From an uncultured Xanthobacteraceae bacterium (lineage in GTDB: Bacteria > Pseudomonadota > Alphaproteobacteria > Rhizobiales > Xanthobacteraceae), in NCBI GenBank assembly GCA_955652195.1, contig CATPBC010000298.1, forward strand, positions 1-9,163: a DNA stretch of 9,163 nt, in the 5' to 3' direction. Under the pieces are notes generated by a model. The model searched no databases and was not told the origin of the DNA. It worked only from the letters and a program-made list of their open reading frames with translations. Every line of letters starts with the position of its first letter. Positions within the stretch are counted from its first letter, which is position 1. Shown in pieces: positions 1-9,082 of this stretch. A program made the position numbers and the translations under genes.

Positions 1-826
1 CGATGCGCTCTTTGGCATAGGAGCTTGCCCGCGCCAGAGCAGCGCGGCCCAGTCCGATTGCTTCGGCGGCGACCAGGATCCGCTCTGGATTAAGCCCGTG
101 CAGGAGATACTCGAAGCCGCGGCCCTCTTCCCCGATCCGGTCCGCGGCAGGCACCGGCAGGCCGTCGATGAACAGCTGGTTGGAGTCGACTGCCTTGCGT
201 CCCATTTTCGCGATCTCGCGCACCTCGACGTAACGCCGATCGAGCGCCGTATAGAACAAGCTGAGACCATCCGTGGATTTGCGGCCGCTGCCGAGCGGCG
301 CGGTGCGCGCCAGGAGCAGCATTTTGTCGGCGACCTGCGCGGTGGAAATCCAAATCTTTGCGCCGCTGATGACATAAATCTCGCCGTGGCGCTCCGCCCG
401 CGTTTTAATCTTGCCGGTCTCGAGCCCGGCATCCGGTTCGGTCACCGCGAAACAGGCCTTTTCCTTGCCGGCGGCGATCGGCGGCAGCATGCGGCGCTTC
501 TGCTCCTCGCTGCCGTAAACCGCGACAGGATTGAGCCCGAAAATGTTCATGTGGATCGCCGAGGCGCCGGACAGGCCGGCGCCTGACGCCGCCACGGCTT
601 GCATCATGACCGCGGCTTCGCTGACGCCGAGGCCCGAGCCGCCGTGGGCTTGCGGAACGCAGACACCGAGCCAGCCATCGGCGGCCATTGCGCGATAAAA
701 CTCTTCGGGGAATTGCCCATCGCTGTCGCGCTTGAGCCAATAATCGTCGCCGAAGCGCACACAGATCTTTTCGACAGCGGCGCGCACCGATTGCTGAAGC
801 TCAGTGGGGGCGAAGTCGATTGACGT
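1..826 (-). CDS. Acyl-CoA dehydrogenase family protein (3' end outside window; non-canonical start)
   Basis: A flavoprotein that would oxidise an acyl-CoA to the 2,3-enoyl-CoA and pass electrons to ETF. The 275 codons in the window cover the N-terminal helical domain, the middle beta domain and the start of the C-terminal helical domain. Counting the ACG at 826-824 as residue 1, visible landmarks are GGSGLG (62-67), the FAD-contact segment CFAVTEPDAG (125-134), WIST (159-162), MGRKAVDSNQ (208-217) and EEGRGFEYLLHG (233-244). Glu248 in NPERI aligns with the catalytic-base position of isovaleryl-CoA dehydrogenase, but many bacterial members carry the base near the C terminus, which is not in view. 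The frame is closed by TAA at 871-869, and no ATG, GTG or TTG follows until GTG at 787-785, although family-like sequence (SIDF...ELQQ) precedes it. The start is therefore uncertain. It lies 68 nt downstream of the ABC exporter on the same strand. Substrate unknown. Confidence 0.88.
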
Positions 827-894
827 TACTCCGGGAGCCCGACGCGGGCGGGCGATACTAGGCCACGATTACTCGCCACGAAACCGCAGTCTGT

Positions 895-2742
<1,848 letters not shown>

Positions 2743-2876
2743 TTCGGTTGGTTACAGGCCGCGGATGGCCGCCGTCAATTGGCTGGGCCTGTTCGCTGGC
2801 GGAGCCGGCGCGCCCATCGGTGCGGCGCGGCGCAATCGCGCATCACGACAGGACTGCTGACCTTTTCGCCTTTATC

Positions 2877-2886
2877 GACACGTGTC
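2877..2886. promoter_or_regulatory. Perfect 10-bp palindrome in divergent promoter region (possible operator)
   Basis: GACACGTGTC is a perfect dyad with a CACGTG core. It sits 49 nt before the ATG of the Bug gene and 134 nt upstream of the ABC exporter start, in the 193-nt divergent gap 2743-2935. That position fits an operator or activator site for the plus-strand gene. No convincing -35/-10 pair was recognised beside it, and one 10-bp palindrome can arise by chance. Confidence 0.3.
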
Positions 2887-2935
2887 ATCGTCCAACGCGG
2901 AGGGCAGTCCAAATTTCGCACGAAGAGGATAGGCC

Positions 2936-3940
2936 ATGCCGGCAAGCGCGATTAAACGGCGGACGATTACAGGAACGCGTCTCGCTGGCGCGCTCATCGC
3001 GGTTCTGGCAAGCGCTGCTCTGGCGTCCGCGGAAACTTACCCATCACATCCAGTGACGATGATGGTCGGTTTTCCGCCGGGCGGTCCGACCGACACCCTG
3101 GCGCGCATACTGGCCGATGGGATGCAAGCTCCGCTCGGCCAACCGGTCGTGGTCGAAACCTTGAGCGGCGCCAGCGGCACGCTGGCGACCGGACGCGTCG
3201 CCCACGCCAGGCCGGACGGTTACACGATCGGCATTGGGCAATGGTCGAGTCACGTCGCCTCGCCGGTGATCTATCCGCTCGACTACGACGTCGTGCGCGA
3301 CCTTCAGCCCATTTCCCTGCTCGCCGCCTCGCCGTTGTGGATCATAGGCAGAGAAACGCTGCCGCCGGCGAACATGGCCGAGCTGATCGAATGGATCAAA
3401 GCGAGGCCCGCCGGGACGACGTTTGGCACCGTTGGCATGGGCAGCGCCGGTCATTTGTGCGGGATTTATTTTTCGCAGAAGGCCGGATTGCACTTGCAAT
3501 TTGTGCCCTATCGCGGCGGCGGACCGGCGATGCAGGACCTGATCGGCGGACAAATCGATCTGGCCTGTCTGGAGGCAAGCGCCGGGCTGGCTTACGTGCA
3601 GGCCGGCAAATTCAAAGCTTATGCCGTGATGAGCGATCAGCGCTGGCCAAAATCGCCCGACACGCCGACCCTGGTCGAATGCGGCATACCGGGAGCGACG
3701 ATCAACTTTTGGCATGGCTTGTGGACCACCAAAGGCGCGCCGAAAGAGGCTGTCGATCGCCTGGACGCGGCGGTGATGAGCGCATTCGCTAATCCCGCCG
3801 TGCAACAGCGGCTGGAAACGCTCGGCCAAGTGATATTTCCGCGTGACCAGCAAAATCCGGCGGGGCTTGCCGCCCATCACAAGGCGGAGATCGACAAATG
3901 GTGGCCGATCATCAAGGCCGCCGGCATCAAGGTCGAATGA
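2936..3940 (+). CDS. Bug/TctC-family periplasmic solute-binding protein (tripartite tricarboxylate transporter receptor)
   Basis: A 334-residue extracytoplasmic binding protein of the tripartite tricarboxylate transporter (TTT) system, which typically binds carboxylates or related small molecules. Residues 1-32 form a signal peptide: a basic start (KRR at 7-9), a hydrophobic core and an Ala-Ser-Ala cleavage site before Glu33. The mature protein opens with the typical YPSHPVTMMVGFPPGGPTDT segment (35-54), whose GGPTD loop contacts ligand carboxylate in known Bug structures. It continues with HARPDGYTI, FVPYRGGGPAMQDLIGGQID and KAYAVMSDQRWPKSPDTPTL, all standard family blocks. The start is supported by AAGAGGA (2923-2929), 6 nt before the ATG. 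No TctA or TctB membrane partner is in the window, so it is an orphan receptor here. It converges on the GST-like gene with only 25 nt between stop codons. The ligand cannot be predicted. Confidence 0.93.
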   Translation: MPASAIKRRTITGTRLAGALIAVLASAALASAETYPSHPVTMMVGFPPGGPTDTLARILADGMQAPLGQPVVVETLSGASGTLATGRVAHARPDGYTIGIGQWSSHVASPVIYPLDYDVVRDLQPISLLAASPLWIIGRETLPPANMAELIEWIKARPAGTTFGTVGMGSAGHLCGIYFSQKAGLHLQFVPYRGGGPAMQDLIGGQIDLACLEASAGLAYVQAGKFKAYAVMSDQRWPKSPDTPTLVECGIPGATINFWHGLWTTKGAPKEAVDRLDAAVMSAFANPAVQQRLETLGQVIFPRDQQNPAGLAAHHKAEIDKWWPIIKAAGIKVE

Positions 3941-3965
3941 ATTTCTGTCCCGGCAACTCCGGCGC

Positions 3966-4598
3966 TCACACGGTCGGCACCGCGGCCGCGGGCCGGAACT
4001 CCATCGGCACATAGTCGGGCTGATTGACGACGCGATCGAGCCAGGCGCGGATTGCTGGAAATGGCGCCAGATCGTAACCGCATTGCGGAGCGACGTGGGT
4101 ATAGGCGTATAGCGCGATGTCGGCGATGGTGTAATGGCCGGCGACAAAGAAGTCGTAGAGCGCGAGATGTTTGTCCATGACGCCGAGCGCGCGGTTGCCT
4201 TCCTCCATCCAATCTTCCAGCGCATGCTGCTGCAATTCGCGGCCGCCTTTGACCAGCGTTAGCCAAAAATAGGCAGCGCCGAGATTCGGCTCCAGACTGT
4301 GCTGTTCGAAGAACATCCATTGCAGGGATTCGGCCCGGCCGATGCGATCTTCGGGAGCGAGTGGGGTGCCGCCGGCGATGTACCAGAGGATGGCGTTGGA
4401 CTCGGCCAGATAGCGCCCAGGCGCCACTTCCAGGAGCGGCACCTGTCCATTGGGATTTTTGGCGAGAAATTCCGGCGTGTGGCTGTCGCCCTTGAGGATG
4501 TCGATCTCGATCAGGCGATAGGGAATGCGCAGCTGTGCCAGAGCCAGCCGCGTCTTGTAGCTGTTTCCCGAACGCTGCATTGAATAGAGCGTAAACAT
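3966..4598 (-). CDS. Glutathione S-transferase family protein
   Basis: A 210-residue two-domain GST-like protein, probably cytoplasmic. The N-terminal thioredoxin-like domain (about 1-77) has the family's cis-proline block NGQVPLL (50-56, cis-Pro54) and the glutathione-contact pair Glu66-Ser67 in ESNAIL. Ser10 or Asn12 in the first loop is the likely thiol-activating position, though this cannot be settled by eye. The helical C-terminal domain (about 86-200) has FEQHSLEPNLG (97-107) and the folding motif FVAGHYTIADIALYAY (151-166, Asp160 as N-cap). Length is normal. The ATG at 4598-4596 places the first beta strand (FTLYS) directly at the N terminus as expected, but the Shine-Dalgarno is weak. 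The gene is convergent with the Bug gene and divergent from aatA. Function could be conjugation, peroxide reduction or ring-compound metabolism; the neighbours do not decide. Confidence 0.93.
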   Translation of the reverse strand: MFTLYSMQRSGNSYKTRLALAQLRIPYRLIEIDILKGDSHTPEFLAKNPNGQVPLLEVAPGRYLAESNAILWYIAGGTPLAPEDRIGRAESLQWMFFEQHSLEPNLGAAYFWLTLVKGGRELQQHALEDWMEEGNRALGVMDKHLALYDFFVAGHYTIADIALYAYTHVAPQCGYDLAPFPAIRAWLDRVVNQPDYVPMEFRPAAAVPTV

Positions 4599-4633
4599 TG
4601 CTGCAAGGCTTACCGCTTCAGCGCGGCAATGTC

Positions 4634-4660
4634 ATGGCAGCTCATGTTATGGCAGCTCAT
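4634..4660. repeat. 12-bp direct repeat, 15-nt period, upstream of GST-like gene
   Basis: ATGGCAGCTCAT occurs exactly at 4634-4645 and 4649-4660. A shorter AGCTC follows at 4663-4667, giving AGCTC three times within 29 nt. The repeat lies in the divergent GST/aatA gap, 36-62 nt upstream of the GST start codon and about 175 nt upstream of aatA. The position suits paired binding sites for a regulator of the GST gene. Function is inferred only from position and exact repetition. Confidence 0.45.
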
Positions 4661-4788
4661 ACAGCTCGGGTTCCATCGCTATTGCCGAGCGTCGCCGCAG
4701 CCGAGCCGTCGCAGTGTTGCGGACGGAACGCGGCCGAGCAGAAAATGCCGCAGATGTGAGCGCGCAGCGGGCTTTTGTGCTTGCCTGC

Positions 4789-4804
4789 GCCGCACGGCGG
4801 CTTT
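4789..4804 (+). promoter_or_regulatory. Small GC-rich hairpin with short T run before aatA
   Basis: GCCGC (4789-4793) and GCGGC (4797-4801) can pair around a 3-nt loop, followed by TTT (4802-4804), 32 nt before the aatA start. An overlapping alternative pairs ACGGC (4794-4798) with GCCGT (4814-4818). The stem is only 5 bp and the T run is three, so this is at most a weak attenuator or an accident of high GC. Confidence 0.2.
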
Positions 4805-4824
4805 ACCAAGCGAGCCGTCTTTGA

Positions 4825-6042
<1,218 letters not shown>

Positions 6043-6055
6043 CGGATCTCTCCTG

Positions 6056-6248
6056 CCCCGCGACAGCGGGGAAGGGGGACCGCGCGAAGCGCGGTGGAAG
6101 GGGCGCGGGTCTAAACGCATTGCAAAGTGGATGTCTGGCGCGACATCGAATCAGGCGCCCCCTCCACCATGCGGAGCCTGTCAGCGGGCCGGCCACTTCG
6201 GGCCGGACCCGTTGGCATGGTCCCCCTCCCCCGTTTCCACGGGGGAGG
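6056..6248. repeat. Nested inverted-repeat element (REP-mosaic-like) between convergent genes
   Basis: Nearly the whole aatA/MFS gap folds on itself. Local hairpins are CCCCGC/GCGGGG (6056-6071), ACCGCGC/GCGCGGT with loop GAA (6079-6095), GATGTC/GACATC (6130-6147), CCGGCC/GGCCGG (6189-6206) and a 10-bp CCTCCCCCGT/ACGGGGGAGG (6225-6248). Long-range arms also match: 6093-6106 against 6155-6168 (13 of 14) and 6068-6081 against 6219-6232 (13 of 14). The terminal hairpin ends 13 nt past the MFS stop and could help end transcription from both sides, although long T runs are missing. Similar GC-rich palindromic elements are common between genes in Bradyrhizobium-like genomes, as known generally; no copy count was made. 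Confidence 0.7.
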
Positions 6249-6261
6249 AAATTTACGTCGC

Positions 6262-7611
6262 TCACCCCGTCGGCGGCGCGAGCTCGTCCAACCCCTTTTG
6301 CCGCGCCTCGGGGCCAAGCTGTGTCACAGACACCGCGGCGATAAACAGCAGGGTGGCAAGGCACGCGAACACCGTCGTCAGGCCCCAGCCATTCTGTATC
6401 CATAGAATGGTCGGCAGGATGAACGCGGTCGCCAGCCGGCCGACGCCCGAAGCCCAGCCAAAACCCGACGCTCGCGCATTGGTCGGAAACACTTCCGAGG
6501 TGAAGATCTGCATGGAGTTGCCGGCGACCTGGACGAAGAACACCATAACGAAGCCGGCAACCATGAGCTCCGTGGGAGTGCCGGCATTGCCGAATACGAT
6601 TGCCATCAAGCCGGCGCCGATAAAGGCGAAAACTGAAGTAATCTTGCGGCCGAATTTATCGAGCGCGTACATCATGAAAATGCTCGCGGTCGGCACCGCG
6701 AAATTCATCACCAGCGTGTATTGAAGCGACTTGGTGATCGTGAACCCTTTGGCATTCATGATGTTCGGCAGCCAGGCGCCGAGCCCGATCGCGATACCGA
6801 AGAACGCGGTGAAGCAGATCATCCCGGCGATGACGCGCCGCGGGAACATCCGGAAAACCAGCGCGAATGGATCGCTCTTGGTGTTGCTGGCGGCGTCGGT
6901 CGCCAACGGCTCCTTCGGTCGGGCAATGCCGAGGCGCTCAAGCACGTTCAGCGCCTGCTCGCCTCTGCCATGCGTCGCCAGGTAGCGCGGCGATTCCGGG
7001 AGCGTAAAGCGGAACACCCAGACGATCAGCGCACCAACGCCGATGACGATCCAAACGCCGCGCCACACTTGATCGGCAGAGTCGAACATGCTGCCGAATA
7101 GCAGCACGAGCGCGGTCCCGATCGGCCACACGCAAGCCCCGCCGATGAAATGCACGATCGCGAGGATGCGGCCGCGGATCCGTTTGGGCGAATATTCGCC
7201 AGCATAGGCGAATGCCAACGGCTGCTCGGCACCGAGACCGAGGCCGGCAATGAAGCGGCAGATTGCCAGCAAAGTCACGCTCGGGGCAAACGCGCCGAGG
7301 ATCGTGAAGATGCCGAACAAGAGCAGGTTGAACTGATAGATGAAGCGGCGGCCGAACCGATCGCTGAATTCGCCTTGTCCGGCGGTGCCGATGCACATTC
7401 CGAAGATTGCGGCGCTGCCGATGATCGCGGCTTCTCCTGGCGTCGTGAACCCGGATTTGATGATGTACGGAATGAGGGAACCGAGGATGGTAAAGTCGAT
7501 GACGTCGAAGAAATAGCCGGCGGCGATCAGCCCAATCACGCGGCGATGCAGCGGCGAAATTTTCGCGTCGTCGAGCGCCGAACCGACGAATGCTTCGATT
7601 GTCTGGGCCAT
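6262..7611 (-). CDS. MFS transporter (sugar-porter / aromatic-acid symporter type)
   Basis: A 449-residue major facilitator with about 12 membrane helices, probably a proton-coupled importer of a small organic solute. Numbering from the chosen start: helix 1 carries two aspartates (Asp36 and Asp39 in FFDVIDFTILGSLIPY); the loop 2-3 motif A is GQGEFSDRFGRR (78-89); helix 4 has RFIAGLGLGAEQP (119-131); the central loop starts with PESPRYL (205-211), characteristic of sugar-porter and AAHS-like families; the second-half motif A is DKFGRK (318-323); and EVFPTNARASGFG (373-385) precedes helix 11. A longer frame opens at 7665, but ATG 7611-7609 is preferred: it has a strong GGAGG 5 nt upstream, and the extra 18 residues look unlike a transporter N terminus. 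It follows the LVIVD-protein gene on the same strand after 148 nt that hold repeats and a stem-loop. The substrate is not evident. Confidence 0.92.
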   Translation of the reverse strand: MAQTIEAFVGSALDDAKISPLHRRVIGLIAAGYFFDVIDFTILGSLIPYIIKSGFTTPGEAAIIGSAAIFGMCIGTAGQGEFSDRFGRRFIYQFNLLLFGIFTILGAFAPSVTLLAICRFIAGLGLGAEQPLAFAYAGEYSPKRIRGRILAIVHFIGGACVWPIGTALVLLFGSMFDSADQVWRGVWIVIGVGALIVWVFRFTLPESPRYLATHGRGEQALNVLERLGIARPKEPLATDAASNTKSDPFALVFRMFPRRVIAGMICFTAFFGIAIGLGAWLPNIMNAKGFTITKSLQYTLVMNFAVPTASIFMMYALDKFGRKITSVFAFIGAGLMAIVFGNAGTPTELMVAGFVMVFFVQVAGNSMQIFTSEVFPTNARASGFGWASGVGRLATAFILPTILWIQNGWGLTTVFACLATLLFIAAVSVTQLGPEARQKGLDELAPPTG

Positions 7612-7616
7612 CGCAT

Positions 7617-7621
7617 CCTCC
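7617..7621 (-). promoter_or_regulatory. Shine-Dalgarno deciding the MFS start
   Basis: On the minus strand GGAGG (7621-7617), inside a longer run of G, lies 5 nt before ATG 7611. No comparable site precedes the in-frame ATG at 7665, which falls inside the loop of the upstream inverted repeat. This fixes the shorter 449-residue product as the likely protein. Confidence 0.8.
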
Positions 7622-7638
7622 CCCGTGGCATTGCCTTG

Positions 7639-7688
7639 GCCGCTTGAGCGGCTCGCTGCCTTCAACTGTGAAAGGGCGCCGAGCCGCT
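7639..7688 (-). promoter_or_regulatory. Leader stem-loop with competing hairpin upstream of the MFS gene
   Basis: AGCGGCTCG (7647-7655) and CGAGCCGCT (7680-7688) form a perfect 9-bp inverted repeat with a 24-nt loop; inside the loop CCTTCA (7659-7664) can pair with TGAAAGG (7669-7675) with one bulge. The 7647-7652 arm can instead pair with GCCGCT at 7639-7644. The two pairings exclude each other, and the element ends 17 nt before the ribosome-binding site in transcript order. No T run follows, so a simple intrinsic terminator is unlikely. An attenuator, mRNA-stability element or dyad operator is possible. Confidence 0.5.
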
Positions 7689-7714
7689 GTCAATGTGGGC
7701 TGCTCGCCATAGCA

Positions 7715-7766
7715 GTCCGGGATGGCGGTCCGACGTGCCTGTCCGACGTGGCGGTCCGATCAGCCG
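7715..7766. repeat. 13-bp tandem repeat, four units, abutting the LVIVD-protein stop codon
   Basis: Units begin at 7715, 7728, 7741 and 7754, each starting with GTCCG: GTCCGGGATGGCG, GTCCGACGTGCCT, GTCCGACGTGGCG and GTCCGATCAGCCG. The spacing is exactly 13 nt each time, and the two middle units differ at only two positions (CCT against GCG at their ends). The last unit covers the stop codon (7760-7762) and final codons of the propeller gene. Slippage or helically phased protein binding could explain it. Confidence 0.6.
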
Positions 7767-8977
7767 CCCTCGAACTGTAAAATGTAAAGGCCGGCGTTGG
7801 AATCGGTGACATACATCACGCCCTGCGCGTCGACGAAGCAATCGCAGGATTGAATGACCTTGGGCCGGTTCGGCCGCGGATCGTACATGCGCTCGGGATC
7901 GGGCGGCACGAAGAAGCCGATTTCCCGCGGCGCGAATGGATTGGCGATGTCGTAGGCGCGCACGCCGGCATTGTGCATGGTGGCGAAAATGATGCGCGAA
8001 CTTTGAAACGCACCCGGCCGGTTCTCCCACAGATTATGCGGTCCGAAATTGCCGCCCTTCTTGCAGTAATCGGCGTCATCGGGAATCGGCATTGTCGCAA
8101 TGCTCACCGGATTGGACGGCTCGCGAATGTCGAAGATCCAGATGTAACGCAGGCCAAGCTTGCAATCGGCGAAATTGGCTTCGTCGGCGACCACGAGCAG
8201 GTTGCGATCCGGCAGCGGCAATGGCGAATGGGTGCCGCCACCGAACGGCGGATCCCAGTTGCGATAAGCGATCATCTTGGGCTTTTGCGGATCGGCGACG
8301 TCAACGACGCTCAACCCGCCGTCGCGCCAGGCGCCATAGGCGAGATTGCCCGCAACCAGCGCGTGATGCAGCGCGTAGCGTTTGCCCTTCGGCCAATTCG
8401 GCGTCTCACCGCCGGCCGTCCACATGCCGGTCAGCCAGAATTTGCCGACCACTTCCGGTTTGGTCGGTTCCGCCATGTCGACGATCACCAGCACATGATC
8501 GGAAAATTCCGGCAGATGCACCGAGACGTAGGCATAACGGCCGCCGACATACCAGATGCGGTGCGGCCCCAAGCCGCCAAGCGGCAAGAATGCGATTTCG
8601 CGCGGCGCGTCGCCGCGCGTCAGATCGTAAATGCGCAGTCCGCCGGTAAATTTCTGACCCTCCAGCGCTGCGCCCGCCGCTCCGGAAAAATACGCTTCCT
8701 GGCTGACCTGCATGGTCCAGACGCTCGGCCCGTTCACCGCTAGCAGCAGATCGTCGTGAGTCTGCAGATGGTGTGCGCGTGTGTTCGGCAGGCAAGGGAG
8801 GAAATTTACCGGCTTGGGATTTTTCGCATCGCGCACGTCGATGATGGTGATGCCGTTCGAAAATCCGTGGCCGATATAGGCGTAGCCGCGGTTGACCATG
8901 ACCTGCACGCCGTCGCCGCGGCCGCCTTGATCGGTATGACTGAGAAATTTGATGTTTCGGGCGGCAACGGCACTCAT
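7760..8977 (-). CDS. LVIVD-repeat beta-propeller protein
   Basis: A 405-residue protein of LVIVD repeats, predicted to fold as a beta-propeller. Numbering from the chosen start, strand motifs of the type hydrophobic-Asp-xx-Pro recur at 43-55 (ITIIDVRDAKNPK), 114-128 (LRIYDLTRGDAPREI), 162-178 (VLVIVDMAEPTKPEVVG), 222-237 (LSVVDVADPQKPKMIA), 279-294 (IWIFDIREPSNPVSIA) and 339-354 (VRAYDIANPFAPREIG), with LYILQF near the C terminus; this fits about seven blades. Histidines recur near the start of blades (His69/70, 139, 204/205, 250, 314), and there are five cysteines including a CDC at 378-380. No signal peptide or membrane segment is seen, so it is probably cytoplasmic. The start ATG 8977 has GGGAG 8 nt upstream; an in-frame ATG at 9043 lies in a REP-like repeat and is rejected. 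Family identity is clear; no reaction can be assigned. Confidence 0.9.
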   Translation of the reverse strand: MSAVAARNIKFLSHTDQGGRGDGVQVMVNRGYAYIGHGFSNGITIIDVRDAKNPKPVNFLPCLPNTRAHHLQTHDDLLLAVNGPSVWTMQVSQEAYFSGAAGAALEGQKFTGGLRIYDLTRGDAPREIAFLPLGGLGPHRIWYVGGRYAYVSVHLPEFSDHVLVIVDMAEPTKPEVVGKFWLTGMWTAGGETPNWPKGKRYALHHALVAGNLAYGAWRDGGLSVVDVADPQKPKMIAYRNWDPPFGGGTHSPLPLPDRNLLVVADEANFADCKLGLRYIWIFDIREPSNPVSIATMPIPDDADYCKKGGNFGPHNLWENRPGAFQSSRIIFATMHNAGVRAYDIANPFAPREIGFFVPPDPERMYDPRPNRPKVIQSCDCFVDAQGVMYVTDSNAGLYILQFEGG

Positions 8978-8985
8978 TAATGCGT

Positions 8986-8990
8986 CTCCC
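8986..8990 (-). promoter_or_regulatory. Shine-Dalgarno deciding the propeller-protein start
   Basis: On the minus strand GGGAG (8990-8986) within AGAGGGAGA lies 8 nt before ATG 8977. The alternative upstream ATG at 9043 would add 22 residues encoded by the REP-like palindrome, which argues for the shorter product. Confidence 0.75.
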
Positions 8991-9010
8991 TCTGCAGTGT
9001 TTATCGCAGA

Positions 9011-9042
9011 CCTGGATAGCCGGGACAGGCCCGGCCATGACA
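9011..9042. repeat. Alphaproteobacterial REP-like palindrome
   Basis: The stem GCCGGG (9019-9024) pairs with CCCGGC (9030-9035) around a 5-nt loop, flanked by CCTGGATA and CATGACA. This layout, with translation MAGPVPAIQ on the minus strand, matches the very common intergenic palindrome of Rhizobiales that yields spurious MAGxVPAI peptides. It sits in the 105-nt divergent gap between the propeller gene and the gene starting at 9083. Confidence 0.65.
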
Positions 9043-9082
9043 ATGTAAGGTGAAATCCGCATGCGAATGGAAGAAACGCACG

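Noticed and set aside
837..849. GCCCG/CGGGC hairpin between the ABC exporter and the acyl-CoA dehydrogenase
   Set aside because: A 5-bp stem without T tract is too weak to call a terminator in GC-rich DNA; noted only as context for the start-codon question.
3941..3965. Possible bidirectional terminator between the Bug and GST genes
   Set aside because: The 25-nt gap has no convincing stem or T run.
3044..4225. 393-codon open frame on the minus strand across the Bug and GST genes
   Set aside because: It overlaps two convincing genes in other frames, has low-complexity basic composition and no family signal.
6243..6256. 14-nt string GGGAGGAAATTTAC shared with 8797-8810
   Set aside because: The second copy is inside the propeller coding sequence and the flanks do not match; a chance match of a purine-rich string is sufficient.
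7612..7665. 18-residue N-terminal extension of the MFS protein from ATG 7665
   Set aside because: The upstream ATG has no ribosome-binding site and lies in the loop of the inverted repeat, while ATG 7611 has a strong one.
8978..9043. 22-residue N-terminal extension of the propeller protein
   Set aside because: The extension is translated REP-like repeat (PGLSRLSRS), and a good ribosome-binding site stands before ATG 8977.
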